IMG/VR virus record: IMGVR_UViG_3300030060_003910
Span: 1 to 64,000 of that record
Direction: 5' to 3' (one strand)
DNA length: 64,000 nt
DNA from: a virus
The position numbers were made by a program, and so were the translations under genes. This document shows, one piece after another, positions 31,571 through 40,130 of this stretch (positions are counted from its first letter, which is position 1; each line of letters begins with the position of its first letter). Below the pieces are notes generated by a model. The model did no database searches and was not told the DNA's origin. It worked only from the letters and a program-made list of their open reading frames with translations.

Positions 31571-33090
31571 TTTTGAATGGAGAAGAAGTAAAGCAAAAGT
31601 TGCTACAAGGCATCAATCTGGTTGCTGATACAGTTAAACCAACATTAGGCCCACAAGCAAAGACTGTAATTTTGCAGGGTAATCCTCCAATTGTGATTAA
31701 TGATGGAGTGACGATTACGAAATATATTTCCCATGACGACCCTTATGTTCAAATGGGAGTTCAATTAGTTCAAAATTTAGCAAGTAAAGCCCAAGAAGGT
31801 TCAGGCGATGGAACAACAACCGCCTGTATTCTTGCACAGGCTTTTTGTAATGAATTAATGAGTAATGAAGAACAAATGACCACGCATGACTTTAACCTTC
31901 TAATGGACTCTCTTCGTGAGCAAACAATTAATTTCTTAGACGGTATCTCTATGACTGTTGATGATTCGGATATTCTAAATGTTGCTACAATTGCGGCAAA
32001 CAATGATGCTTCTCTTGGCTATTTGATTCAAGAAGCGTTTAATACGGTTGGTCGTGATGGTGTGATTACTGTTGAGGAATCTAATGATTATCAAACTCAA
32101 TTGATTCTTCGTGAAGGTATGGAAATCCAAGAAGGATATTTGAGTCATCTTATGTGCAATACGGAAAGTGGAAAGGTTGAGTTTAATAATCCCGTTGTTT
32201 TCATGTCAAATATGGGCCTTCGTCATTTTAAAGACATCATGCCTTTGCTTGAATATTCAGCGAGTCAAAGCCGACCTCTTTTGATTATGTGCAAAGGTAT
32301 GGATGGTTCAGCACTTAACAATTTGATTATGAATCTAATCAATAAGACTGTTGAATGTGCAGTAGTGATGGCTCCTAATTTCGGAGATGCTCAGATTGAT
32401 GAATTGTCGGATATTCAATCATTAATTGGTGGTAAAGTCTTTGTTGAAGAAAGCAAAGACGATTCAAAACTCTTTACTGAAACCGATTTGGGAACCTGTT
32501 CCAAGGTCATTATCACAAAAGAAACTACGACTTTTATTGGCGGAGAAGGCAAAACCGAAGATAGAATTAAAGCCCTGAAAGAACAGGCACTTGATTTGAA
32601 AGGACATGACTTGGCTCGGATTAAATCAAGAGTAGCCCGCCTCAAAGGTGGAATTGCTACTATCAAGGTTGGTGCATCTTCATCAATTGAAATGCGAGAA
32701 AAGAAAGAACGACTTGATGATGCACTTCACGCAACAAAGGCCGCTTTGGAAGAAGGTATTGTTGTTGGTGGTGGTGTCCCATTTATTCGTCTTGCTTATG
32801 CAATTGAAGCACCCGAATGGTTCAGAAAGTCTGTTGTAAAACCTTATCGTGTTTTGATGGATAATGCAAACTACACCGAGCAAACAAGGGTTGTAGGGTT
32901 TGAAATTGAAAAGACAATTGATGGAACAAATCCTAATTGGGGATTCAATGCAGTTTCATGTCAGCATGAAGATTTGTTTAAGGCAGGAGTCTTTGACCCC
33001 GTGAAGGTTTCCAAGAATAGTTTCTTGGCGGCATTGTCAATTGCTCAGTTGTTTTATTCAACAGATGTTGCAGTATTAGTGGAGGAATAA
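31567..33090 (+). CDS. groEL: GroEL-like group I chaperonin
   Basis: The 507-residue protein has the ATP-binding signatures VKPTLGPQAKTVIL, NDGVTITKYI and GDGTTTACILAQAF, the intermediate AATIAANND, and the C-terminal VARLKGGIATIKVGASS with EEGIVVGGGVP. These fit group I (GroEL) rather than the archaeal thermosome. It lacks the usual GGM tail and is about 40 residues shorter. It folds proteins in an ATP-driven cage with the upstream GroES. A viral copy probably assists head or tail proteins. Confidence 0.9.
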   Translation: MILNGEEVKQKLLQGINLVADTVKPTLGPQAKTVILQGNPPIVINDGVTITKYISHDDPYVQMGVQLVQNLASKAQEGSGDGTTTACILAQAFCNELMSNEEQMTTHDFNLLMDSLREQTINFLDGISMTVDDSDILNVATIAANNDASLGYLIQEAFNTVGRDGVITVEESNDYQTQLILREGMEIQEGYLSHLMCNTESGKVEFNNPVVFMSNMGLRHFKDIMPLLEYSASQSRPLLIMCKGMDGSALNNLIMNLINKTVECAVVMAPNFGDAQIDELSDIQSLIGGKVFVEESKDDSKLFTETDLGTCSKVIITKETTTFIGGEGKTEDRIKALKEQALDLKGHDLARIKSRVARLKGGIATIKVGASSSIEMREKKERLDDALHATKAALEEGIVVGGGVPFIRLAYAIEAPEWFRKSVVKPYRVLMDNANYTEQTRVVGFEIEKTIDGTNPNWGFNAVSCQHEDLFKAGVFDPVKVSKNSFLAALSIAQLFYSTDVAVLVEE

Positions 33091-33092
33091 AA

Positions 33093-33260
33093 ATGGATAA
33101 AGTAACATTAGAAGAACTTAGAGAGTTAAGAGATGAAGGGATGCTACCGTTTATGATGTATGGTTGGGCTATACGCAAAGGAATTCCCAAAGATAAAATT
33201 GATGAAGAAGTCGCTAAATTAGAAAAAGCGATTAATGAAATGCTTGAACAGGAGGAATAA
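33093..33260 (+). CDS. Small helical protein (55 aa)
   Basis: It starts MDKVTLEELRELRDEG two bases after the chaperonin stop with GGAGGAATAAAA. Acidic and helical, ending EQEE. Function unknown. Confidence 0.68.
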   Translation: MDKVTLEELRELRDEGMLPFMMYGWAIRKGIPKDKIDEEVAKLEKAINEMLEQEE

Positions 33261-33262
33261 AC

Positions 33263-33484
33263 ATGGTTAAAAAATTAGAAGATATGGGTTATGTTAAAAT
33301 TTCCGAGTATGAGAAAATACAATTATTTAACAAAGATGCTGATTTTGACGAACTAGACGCTATTTTATATCTTACTGACGGTATTTCTCGTGAGAGTTTT
33401 AATATTCTTGATGAATTTGTGGAAGTTTGGCTACCAAGAGAGTATTTCTTTCCAAATAATGTGGAAGAACTAAAGGAGGATTAA
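33263..33484 (+). CDS. Small acidic protein (73 aa)
   Basis: It starts MVKKLEDMGYVKISEYE. It is mixed, with aromatic residues in WLPREYFFPNNV. Good GGAGGAATAAAC ribosome-binding site. Function unknown. Confidence 0.7.
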   Translation: MVKKLEDMGYVKISEYEKIQLFNKDADFDELDAILYLTDGISRESFNILDEFVEVWLPREYFFPNNVEELKED

Positions 33485-33486
33485 AT

Positions 33487-33618
33487 ATGTTAGATGCTTT
33501 AAATATTTTACTAGATAGCGAAATTGTGAGAATGACTGTTGTTTATGCTGATGGTTCACTAGATATTTTAATTAGGCAAAAAGACGGGACATTTAGTGTA
33601 GAAAGGAGGAATCGTTGA
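33487..33618 (+). CDS. Very small strand-rich protein (43 aa)
   Basis: It starts MLDALNILLDSEIV and continues MTVVYADGSLDILIRQKDG, a probable beta hairpin. Stop and next start overlap as TGATG. Function unknown. Confidence 0.65.
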   Translation: MLDALNILLDSEIVRMTVVYADGSLDILIRQKDGTFSVERRNR

Positions 33619-33734
33619 TGGAATGTCCAAATTGTAAGAGAAGTATTATTCCTCATTTTGGTGGGTATCATATGCGAAGATATGGTATGTGTCAGGATTG
33701 TTGGGAATTAAAACTCAAGGAGACTAAGAAATGA
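33618..33734 (+). CDS. Small zinc-ribbon protein (38 aa)
   Basis: It starts MECPNCKRSIIPHFGG and has CQDC near residue 25, a four-Cys zinc ribbon. It is followed by the ATGA overlap with the 33731 gene. Function unknown. Confidence 0.7.
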   Translation: MECPNCKRSIIPHFGGYHMRRYGMCQDCWELKLKETKK

Positions 33735-34129
33735 AAGAGAAAGCAATTACTGTTGTTTTACCTGCGCCACACAAGCAAAGGATAAAATGCCCTATTTGTG
33801 AAGGAAATAAATGTAAAGTCTGCAATATGTCTGGGGAACTAGGTATTAATGTAGCACCAAAGATTCCGATTCAAAGGGCGCATATTATCAAATATGTTGC
33901 TGAAAATATGCACGAAGTAGCAAAGGAAATTACTCGCAAATATGGTTTAGTGCCTGAAGTTAATACGGCTGAAGTGATAGAAGTAAATGGAGGACAATTT
34001 GAAGTTGTTCAGATTTCTAGTCTTGGTGGTGTTTGCTGGGTTGTAAATCGCTTGGATGATTTAGATACTCCAAGATACTTTACATCAAAACAGGAACTTG
34101 ACAAGTTTAAACAGGGGTGGATGAATTGA
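33731..34129 (+). CDS. Hypothetical protein with N-terminal zinc site (132 aa)
   Basis: It starts MKEKAITVVLPAPHKQRIKCPICEG, and a second KCKVC pair at residue 33 completes a zinc knuckle. The C-terminal part is alpha/beta (FEVVQISSLGGVCWVVNRL). Function unknown. Confidence 0.72.
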   Translation: MKEKAITVVLPAPHKQRIKCPICEGNKCKVCNMSGELGINVAPKIPIQRAHIIKYVAENMHEVAKEITRKYGLVPEVNTAEVIEVNGGQFEVVQISSLGGVCWVVNRLDDLDTPRYFTSKQELDKFKQGWMN

Positions 34130-34143
34130 TAGAAGGAGATGAA

Positions 34144-34266
34144 TTGATAGACTTTGATAGATGGTTTTTAAAAACCTATCCTCCCAAAAACATTAGAGAC
34201 ATTATTATGGAAAAAGGATTCTTTCATAAGATACTATTTCCTATTTATTCGGAGGAAGAGGAATGA
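34144..34266 (+). CDS. Very small protein with TTG start (40 aa)
   Basis: No ATG is available; a TTG at 34144 follows AAGGAGATGAA with good spacing, and another TTG lies at 34126. The product IDFDRWFLKTYPPKN to SEEEE ends in the Glu run that overlaps the next ribosome-binding site. Function unknown. Confidence 0.5.
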   Translation: MIDFDRWFLKTYPPKNIRDIIMEKGFFHKILFPIYSEEEE

Positions 34267-34475
34267 CAGATGAATTAGAAGTAAAAGGAACCATAGTCCG
34301 TAATGCTGAACTGGACTGTAAAATAAAGCGTGGTGTCTATTGGAACATAGATGTCATGGATATTCGTTGGTATCGTAATGACAAGCCAACAAATAAAGGC
34401 ATTCGTTTGAATGTTGATGAAGCAAAATTGTTATTACAAATTTTAAGGAGAGAATTAGATGAAGAGAGTAAGTGA
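34263..34475 (+). CDS. Small strand-rich protein (70 aa)
   Basis: It starts MTDELEVKGTIVRNAEL with several beta strands (VYWNIDVMDIRWYRND) and a C-terminal helix. It overlaps the 34459 gene by 17 bases. Function unknown. Confidence 0.7.
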   Translation: MTDELEVKGTIVRNAELDCKIKRGVYWNIDVMDIRWYRNDKPTNKGIRLNVDEAKLLLQILRRELDEESK

Positions 34476-34719
34476 TGTTCAATCAAAGAAAAGCCTACGG
34501 GCGGCAAATGAAGAAAGACAATATGGGCATAATGCTGTTCCTCGGTTTGGAAACTGTGCTGGAAAAATTATTGATTTGTTTGCTATTTATGTTGAAGAAA
34601 GTATGACTGTTCCGCCTAAAGGTGGAAGAGGTTGTCGTGTTCAAAAAGAACATATTGATTTGTGTTTCGGTAAGTTTTATCAGGCTATGAGAGAATTTAT
34701 GGATGGTGAAAAAGAATGA
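34459..34719 (+). CDS. Small protein (86 aa) with Gly/Arg segment
   Basis: It starts MKRVSDVQSKKSLRAAN after AGGAGAGAATTAG. A conserved-looking VPPKGGRGCRVQKEHIDLCF lies mid-sequence. Function unknown. Confidence 0.7.
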   Translation: MKRVSDVQSKKSLRAANEERQYGHNAVPRFGNCAGKIIDLFAIYVEESMTVPPKGGRGCRVQKEHIDLCFGKFYQAMREFMDGEKE

Positions 34720-34871
34720 CTGAGAAATTTAAAAAAGGAGAGTTTTTGTATATGGAATTGACAACATGGTTATTAGAACACTTTAAAGATGTTTATGATG
34801 ATTATCAATTAAATGCTGCTGAAGCACACATTCAAAAGTGGAGAAAATACATAAAGGGTGATAAAGAATGA
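34716..34871 (+). CDS. Small helical protein (51 aa)
   Basis: It starts MTEKFKKGEFLYMELTT and is helical and charged. ATGA overlaps on both sides support it. Function unknown. Confidence 0.65.
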   Translation: MTEKFKKGEFLYMELTTWLLEHFKDVYDDYQLNAAEAHIQKWRKYIKGDKE

Positions 34872-35221
34872 ATAAACTTTACTTGATTACAACCAACAAT
34901 AAGAAGTTTGATTCTTGGGCTAAACAATTGAAGAAGAACCTCAAGGGACTAGCCCTTGACCACTTCAATTCAGGATATAATGATGTAGTTAATGGAAACT
35001 ATTTGGCGAGAGCCTCTTTTGTTTGTTATTGGGAAATCTATTCAAATGATTCTCTAGCAAGATTAGCACCAGCCATTACCCAAGCATCATTTATTCATAT
35101 GTTGCATAGGTTCATGGAAATGGAAATGCACGAAGAAGTGAGAGTTGTTGAGCAATTAATGATGAATTTCTTGCGGCTCCTTCAAAGACTAGAAGGAGAG
35201 GAAAATAATGAAGAAGAGTGA
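34868..35221 (+). CDS. Hypothetical helical protein (117 aa)
   Basis: It starts MNKLYLITTNNKKFDSW and is helical, with a Met-rich stretch (MLHRFMEMEMHEEV). It ends ENNEEE. Function unknown. Confidence 0.72.
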   Translation: MNKLYLITTNNKKFDSWAKQLKKNLKGLALDHFNSGYNDVVNGNYLARASFVCYWEIYSNDSLARLAPAITQASFIHMLHRFMEMEMHEEVRVVEQLMMNFLRLLQRLEGEENNEEE

Positions 35222-35450
35222 TTGGGTCTATCTAGCAAACGCTATGTGGACTTATTCAGAAAGAAATGAAGGAAAAATCAGTATACTTCTAAAACAACTG
35301 ATTAAAGAAATAAATAATAATAAGGAGATGATTGAAAATGACATGGGAAAATATGAGCAGAATGCTACAAGCAACAGACCAATTGACACCGACTCAACAA
35401 ATAAGTCGGATTTCAAGAGACTTGGAAACATTCACGACGGAGAAGAATAG
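35208..35450 (+). CDS. Small protein overlapping the ligase start (80 aa)
   Basis: It starts MKKSDWVYLANAMW after AGGAGAGGAAAATA. Its last 37 codons overlap the ligase frame, an unusually long overlap for this genome. Either the frame is real or its true end has drifted. Function unknown. Confidence 0.5.
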   Translation: MKKSDWVYLANAMWTYSERNEGKISILLKQLIKEINNNKEMIENDMGKYEQNATSNRPIDTDSTNKSDFKRLGNIHDGEE

Positions 35451-36879
35451 CCCTTCTTTGGTTTTGCAGATTCTTGACAAAGATAAACTGGAAGCAAATA
35501 GCCTCGGTTTAGCAAAGGCAAAGAAATGGATGGCTAAAATCTTTGATGTTTTTGATGATGAAATTGATGGATTGATGTATGCCCACGATGATTTGGGCGA
35601 AGCAATTTATCACCTTGACCCATCAGCAGAAAAACAACGAACCATTTCTGTTCAGTATGTTCATCGTATTTTGAACATGAACTGCGGAAAGATTGATTCT
35701 AACGAGTTTTCTATTCTTGAGGAATCAATTTTGGCTATGTCTGCAAATGCACGACGCTGGTTCATTCGGTATATGCTAAGAACGCCACGAAATGGAATCA
35801 ATGAAGGAACCGTTGCGAAGATTATCGCCAAGCACTACAATAAGAAGCAAGCAGATGTTAAGAAACATTTGAACTTCAATTCTGTTGAGGTGGTTTGTTA
35901 TCACTATAATGCTGGTTCCAATCCTCCATGTAATCTAACCTATGGAAAATTCATCAAACCAATGCTTGCTAAGGAAGTTCCGATGAATAAGTGGCCTACT
36001 AACTTTGTTGTTGATTACAAATACGATGGAAACAGATACCAAATTCATATTGATGGCGACAAAACTATGATTTTTAATCGTAAAGGTAAAATCGTAACTC
36101 AGCAATTCCCTGATGTTGTTGAATTGGTTCAAGAGTATGATGTTGAAAATGCTATTCTTGATGGTGAAATCTATCCTATCTTGGAAAATGGCGCACCTGC
36201 ACCTCATAAGCAAATGGGAACAAGGGTTCATTCAAAGAATATTCAAGAGGCTATGGAAAGAGTCAAGGTTGAATGGGTCATTTTTGATTGTCTCATGTTG
36301 AACAACGAAACAGTCATGGATTTGTCATATACGGAACGGTTGGAGAAGATGAAAGACCTGCCGAATCAAGCACACCGAATCACCGAGGGCGACATTATGG
36401 CCTTTTACCATGAAGCAATCAACGAAGGGTTTGAAGGAATCATCGTTAAGGATGCAAGCCAACCTTATCAATCAGGAAAACGCTCCGTTTTCTGGGCTAA
36501 ATATAAACCTCCGCAGATTAATCTTGATGTTGTTATCCTCTCCGCAAAATATGGGGAAGGTAAGCGGTCAAATGTTTTCGGCACTTACGAGTTAGGCGTG
36601 AGGGCTAATAATGGTTATCACAGCGTCGGATGGTGTGGAACAGGCTTCTCGGATAGCGATTTAATCAACCTCACGAACACGCTACGGCGTAATGTTGAAT
36701 CCTTTGACAACGGGCGATTCTTTGTTTCGCCTGTTGTTATTCTTGAAGTTAAGGCTGATTTGGTTAGCCGTGATGAAAAAGGCAACTTGGGTCTAAGGTT
36801 CCCAAGATGTGTCCGTATTCGTGATGATAAATTTGTTGCGGATATTAATACCTTGAATGATGTGGAGAGATTAGAATGA
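35338..36879 (+). CDS. lig: ATP-dependent DNA ligase
   Basis: The 513-residue enzyme seals nicks using ATP. The nucleotidyltransferase motif I DYKYDGNR (Lys at about residue 227) carries the adenylated lysine. Others seen are the RVHSKN and LDGEIYP region, FDCLMLN, EGIIVKD (motif IV) and FWAKYKP (motif V). The N-terminal 190 residues match the helical DNA-binding domain of archaeal/eukaryotic ligases, and the C-terminus is the OB domain. ATG at 35338 follows AAGGAGATGATTGAAA. Confidence 0.93.
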   Translation: MTWENMSRMLQATDQLTPTQQISRISRDLETFTTEKNSPSLVLQILDKDKLEANSLGLAKAKKWMAKIFDVFDDEIDGLMYAHDDLGEAIYHLDPSAEKQRTISVQYVHRILNMNCGKIDSNEFSILEESILAMSANARRWFIRYMLRTPRNGINEGTVAKIIAKHYNKKQADVKKHLNFNSVEVVCYHYNAGSNPPCNLTYGKFIKPMLAKEVPMNKWPTNFVVDYKYDGNRYQIHIDGDKTMIFNRKGKIVTQQFPDVVELVQEYDVENAILDGEIYPILENGAPAPHKQMGTRVHSKNIQEAMERVKVEWVIFDCLMLNNETVMDLSYTERLEKMKDLPNQAHRITEGDIMAFYHEAINEGFEGIIVKDASQPYQSGKRSVFWAKYKPPQINLDVVILSAKYGEGKRSNVFGTYELGVRANNGYHSVGWCGTGFSDSDLINLTNTLRRNVESFDNGRFFVSPVVILEVKADLVSRDEKGNLGLRFPRCVRIRDDKFVADINTLNDVERLE

Positions 36880-37250
36880 AAGAAGAATCAGCAGTATGGA
36901 ATACAAAGTATTTTGCAGACCAACATGGGCGTTGTAGGAAAATTTCTGAAATGAGTATGAAACAAACAGATATAGCAATTAGGTCTTCATTTACAAGAAT
37001 GAAGACCTCTATGCTACATTTAGAAAGACTTTACCATAGAAGATTTGTTTTGAAGCAGAAATTAGGAGAAGAAGATTACATGGTGAGAAACCATAAGCAA
37101 AAGATTATTCAAAATCTTGGTCTGAAATCGGAACTTGAAAAGAATGAACATATGCAACAGATTCTTCTAACTGCTCTCACTTTCATTGAAAGCGGAAAGG
37201 ATATTTCTTTGATTAAGGCTGTTCTTGAACAAGCGAGGGATGATGAATGA
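36876..37250 (+). CDS. Hypothetical helical protein (124 aa)
   Basis: It starts MKEESAVWNTKYFADQ and is basic and helical (SSFTRMKTSMLHLERLYHRR). Coupled by ATGA to ligase upstream and the histone-fold gene downstream. Function unknown. Confidence 0.72.
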   Translation: MKEESAVWNTKYFADQHGRCRKISEMSMKQTDIAIRSSFTRMKTSMLHLERLYHRRFVLKQKLGEEDYMVRNHKQKIIQNLGLKSELEKNEHMQQILLTALTFIESGKDISLIKAVLEQARDDE

Positions 37251-37690
37251 TTCAACAAGGAGAAATGACAATTATTGATGCAATTACTTACAGGTGTTTA
37301 AAAATTGATGAAGATGGCTATGCTCATCTAAAAAATATTCTGCATGAACAAGGCCGACCTAAGTTAGTTTTACAGAAGTATTGTCCTTATATTAAGGATA
37401 ATCAAATCATTGTTCCTGAAAAGCCTGCCTATAAGAAACCAAAACCTACCACTAAAATTAATGTAACTCAGTTAATTAAAGAAACAACCGACCTTCAAGT
37501 TTCAAATGAGGCAAAATATTTTATTACTCAATGGGTTGAAACAGCGATTGCCAACCTTATTAGCAACGCAGAAGAAAACGCAATTGAAAGGGGAGAGTCT
37601 CGCTTAACGGCCGCTCACTTCTTTTGGCTTGAAACAAATACTGCACCTAATGGTTATTGGCCTTCAAATACACAATATATGCAGGACTGA
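37247..37690 (+). CDS. Histone-fold protein
   Basis: The 147-residue protein has an N-terminal region of its own (residues 1-70). A C-terminal segment aligns by eye with archaeal histones: LIKETTDLQVSNEAKYF resembles IIKDAGAERVSDDARIT, then a long middle helix (WVETAIANLISNAEENA), then GESRLTAAHFFWLE resembling GRKTIKAEDIELA. That is the helix, long helix, loop-T-A, helix pattern of a histone fold. It could compact viral DNA or form a DNA-binding dimer with another subunit. Confidence 0.65.
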   Translation: MIQQGEMTIIDAITYRCLKIDEDGYAHLKNILHEQGRPKLVLQKYCPYIKDNQIIVPEKPAYKKPKPTTKINVTQLIKETTDLQVSNEAKYFITQWVETAIANLISNAEENAIERGESRLTAAHFFWLETNTAPNGYWPSNTQYMQD

Positions 37691-37695
37691 TATTT

Positions 37696-38091
37696 ATGTA
37701 TAGTAAAGATATGCTAATTGGTATCTTACTAACTGCTGGTAAGTTGGATTTTAATATTGAAAGAGCAAGTGATTCTCAAATTGGTTATCGTGTAAGAGTG
37801 AAAATTATCCTTCGTGCTGAAGAATCATTTCTTAGGGCCGTTGAAAGAACGCTTTTTCAACATGAGATTACTTCTTCTTACAAAGAAAAAGAGTCAAAGA
37901 CAAGACCAAAGCCCATTCTAAAGATTGGCGGAATCAAAAATCTGTATAAATTGACAGAATTGGTTCCTGTATTACCTGACGCAAAAGGAGACTGGGGAAC
38001 ATTTAGAGAACTGGTTGAATTAATATCAGAGAATAAACATAGAACATCAAGTGGACTTGATAGAATATTTGAATTGAAAGGGGTCATTTAA
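37696..38091 (+). CDS. LAGLIDADG-like domain protein
   Basis: I start at MYSKDMLIGILLTAGKLDF (37696). The LLTAGKLDF segment, then a strand-rich middle (GYRVRVKIIL), then ILKIGGIKNLYKLTELVP and PDAKGDWGTF, resemble one LAGLIDADG homing-endonuclease half. Catalytic acids are uncertain. It may be a domesticated DNA-binding domain. Stop and next start overlap as TAATG. Confidence 0.5.
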   Translation: MYSKDMLIGILLTAGKLDFNIERASDSQIGYRVRVKIILRAEESFLRAVERTLFQHEITSSYKEKESKTRPKPILKIGGIKNLYKLTELVPVLPDAKGDWGTFRELVELISENKHRTSSGLDRIFELKGVI

Positions 38092-38945
38092 TGGGACTAA
38101 CAAATAGAAATAATGATAATAGAACAATCCTACTAACAGGCAAAACTGGAACTGGAAAATCAATAAAGGCACTTACTTTCGTAAATGACCCAATCGTTCT
38201 ATATGCAAACGACATTGATTTTGATGTAGGTTCATTTCCTGTGGAGAACGGAATCGTTATTGAAGATGTGCATTACAAACCTGATAAGTCAGCAATCTTG
38301 CACATCATACGCAATTATCGTGGTCAAGTAGTATTGACTTCTATTAACCAAAAGTCTGTTCCCAAAGAAATTAAGGATATGTGTAAAATCAAAAGAGCAG
38401 GTTCTCATAATTTCCTTGAGGAAGAAATTAAAGCAATTGCTCCAAATAGCGAAAGTCCTTTCTCTTTAGATAGAGATACTTATTCTATTGTGAACGGTTT
38501 TCTTAAGGAGAGAAATAGAGATTTGGTCGCTGAAATTTTACTGTTTAACAAACCATCAGATACACAGATTCTATCGTGGTTGTCTGAAAATATGCACCCT
38601 AACAGATTAATTTTTGTTGATGGAAGAGTTAAGCGAAGATGGAGTCAAAGATACTTTTATGAGATGCTTGCCTATTCTCATACAGGTTCTTTTGTTGGAC
38701 AATTAAATATGCCAAAAAGAAGAGCATATTCACAAATACCAAAACTAGCAAGAAGACTTGGTGTTAAGAACCAAAGACTTCTTCCTGCTTTATTGAAAGA
38801 TGAAGCGTTTAAAGAACAGGCAAAAAAGAAACTTAACAATGCCGAATGCCGATTGCTTAAAATCGGTGAGAAACGGCGTAGAAAGAAAACTACACCTATT
38901 GTAATAACACAAACATCATTAGGTGATTTTATGAAGGATGGATAA
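38091..38945 (+). CDS. P-loop ATPase with C-terminal PIP box, RFC large subunit candidate
   Basis: The 284-residue protein has Walker A LLTGKTGTGKS near residue 20 and a basic, helical C-terminal half. It ends QTSLGDFMKDG, which fits the PIP box QxxLxxF(F) used to bind PCNA. In archaea the RFC large subunit ends in such a box, and the small RFC subunit lies two genes downstream. It is much shorter than cellular RFC-L (about 480 residues). A nuclease-free clamp-binding ATPase is the alternative. Confidence 0.65.
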   Translation: MGLTNRNNDNRTILLTGKTGTGKSIKALTFVNDPIVLYANDIDFDVGSFPVENGIVIEDVHYKPDKSAILHIIRNYRGQVVLTSINQKSVPKEIKDMCKIKRAGSHNFLEEEIKAIAPNSESPFSLDRDTYSIVNGFLKERNRDLVAEILLFNKPSDTQILSWLSENMHPNRLIFVDGRVKRRWSQRYFYEMLAYSHTGSFVGQLNMPKRRAYSQIPKLARRLGVKNQRLLPALLKDEAFKEQAKKKLNNAECRLLKIGEKRRRKKTTPIVITQTSLGDFMKDG

Positions 38946-38947
38946 AT

Positions 38948-39181
38948 ATGCCAAGAGGAACTCACGGATTTAGCATGGCTATAGAAGAAATAATTAAATT
39001 GATTAAGAAAGAGGGGCCACTACCCACCGAAGCAATAAAGATTAAAATTGAAAATATTCCTAGACTCAAAAATACTAGAATAACTTCAAATCGTATTGGT
39101 CAGTATCTTCGTAGAATGCCCTTTTTTGTTGTTGAAAAACAGCCAAACGGAACAAAAATATATGGAATAATGGAGGAATAA
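38948..39181 (+). CDS. Small winged-helix protein (77 aa)
   Basis: It starts MPRGTHGFSMAIEEII. Helix, helix, a TSNRIGQYLRRM recognition helix and a FVVEKQPNGTKIYGI wing give a likely winged-helix fold. It lies between the two clamp-loader genes. DNA binding is inferred. Confidence 0.7.
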   Translation: MPRGTHGFSMAIEEIIKLIKKEGPLPTEAIKIKIENIPRLKNTRITSNRIGQYLRRMPFFVVEKQPNGTKIYGIMEE

Positions 39182-39183
39182 AA

Positions 39184-40092
39184 ATGCTATGGACAGAAAA
39201 ATATAGACCTAAAAATTTAAATGAAGTAATTGGACAAGAACACTTTGTATCTGATGCAAGAGGTTGGGTTGAAGAAAACAATATGCCTAATATTTTGTTA
39301 TACGGAAATCCTGGAAATGGTAAAACAGGCGCAGGATTAGTGATTGGAAGAGAAATCTTGGGTGATTCCTTTCAAGATAATTTTGTTGAAGTGAATGCTT
39401 CGGATGATAGGCGATTAGAAAATGTGCGAACTACGATTAAGAATATCGCACAAAGCGGAACAATTGGGGATGCACCTTTTAGAATCGTATTATTAGATGA
39501 GATGGATGGTATGACCACCGATGCTCAAAATGCACTAAAGCGTATCATGGAACGATATGCAAGCAATATTCGTTTTATTATTACCTGCAACGACAGAAAT
39601 AAGATTATCTTTGCATTACAAAGTCGCTGTGCAAATTATCATTTTAAGCCACTCTCTAATGAGGCGGTCTTGGAAGTTTTAACTTCAATTCTCAAGGCTG
39701 AAGAAATAACCCGATTCTCCCAAGATGAATTGGACTCCTTTATATATGCGATGAATGGTGATATGCGGAGGGCGATTACGGAACTCCAAGCGGCAAAGGC
39801 AAGCAATTCCACCCTCAAAACGCAAATTGATGCAGGATTAAATGAATACAAAAAATTGTTAATGAAAATCGTCAATAAAGATAACTTCGCATTAAGCACG
39901 ATACATGATTTCTTACACAACGGATTTACTATCCGTGAAATCTGTATTGGCTTACATGATGCAGTTATTCAAACTGAATTAGAAAGTAATGTCAAATTCA
40001 AAATTTTAAGAACCATAGGAGAAAGCGAATGGCGTTCAACCACTATGACTCCAAAGGTTTTAGCATCTTGGCTAGTTAGCCAACTATCATAG
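39184..40092 (+). CDS. rfcS: Replication factor C small subunit (clamp loader)
   Basis: The 302-residue AAA+ protein starts MLWTEKYRPKNLNEVIGQ, the signature RFC opening. Walker A is GNPGNGKT, Walker B LLDEMDGM, sensor 1 ITCN, and the arginine-finger motif SRC (LQSRCANYHF). It loads PCNA onto primed DNA. A TTTATATA string inside the gene at 39739 matches the promoter boxes, but is more likely coincidence. Confidence 0.95.
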   Translation: MLWTEKYRPKNLNEVIGQEHFVSDARGWVEENNMPNILLYGNPGNGKTGAGLVIGREILGDSFQDNFVEVNASDDRRLENVRTTIKNIAQSGTIGDAPFRIVLLDEMDGMTTDAQNALKRIMERYASNIRFIITCNDRNKIIFALQSRCANYHFKPLSNEAVLEVLTSILKAEEITRFSQDELDSFIYAMNGDMRRAITELQAAKASNSTLKTQIDAGLNEYKKLLMKIVNKDNFALSTIHDFLHNGFTIREICIGLHDAVIQTELESNVKFKILRTIGESEWRSTTMTPKVLASWLVSQLS

Positions 40093-40130
40093 AATTGAAC
40101 AAAGAAAAAATAAATATGGAAGTGAAGAAC

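Noticed and set aside
35338-35346. Ligase N-terminus MTWEN as a member of the MSW tag family
   Set aside because: The following residues (MSRMLQ) do not fit the I-(L/V)-K pattern, and the gene is in the replication block on the other strand.
39739-39746. TTTATATA inside the RFC gene as a promoter
   Set aside because: The preceding GGACTCC is present, but it lies within a conserved coding region and no gene starts within 100 bases downstream.
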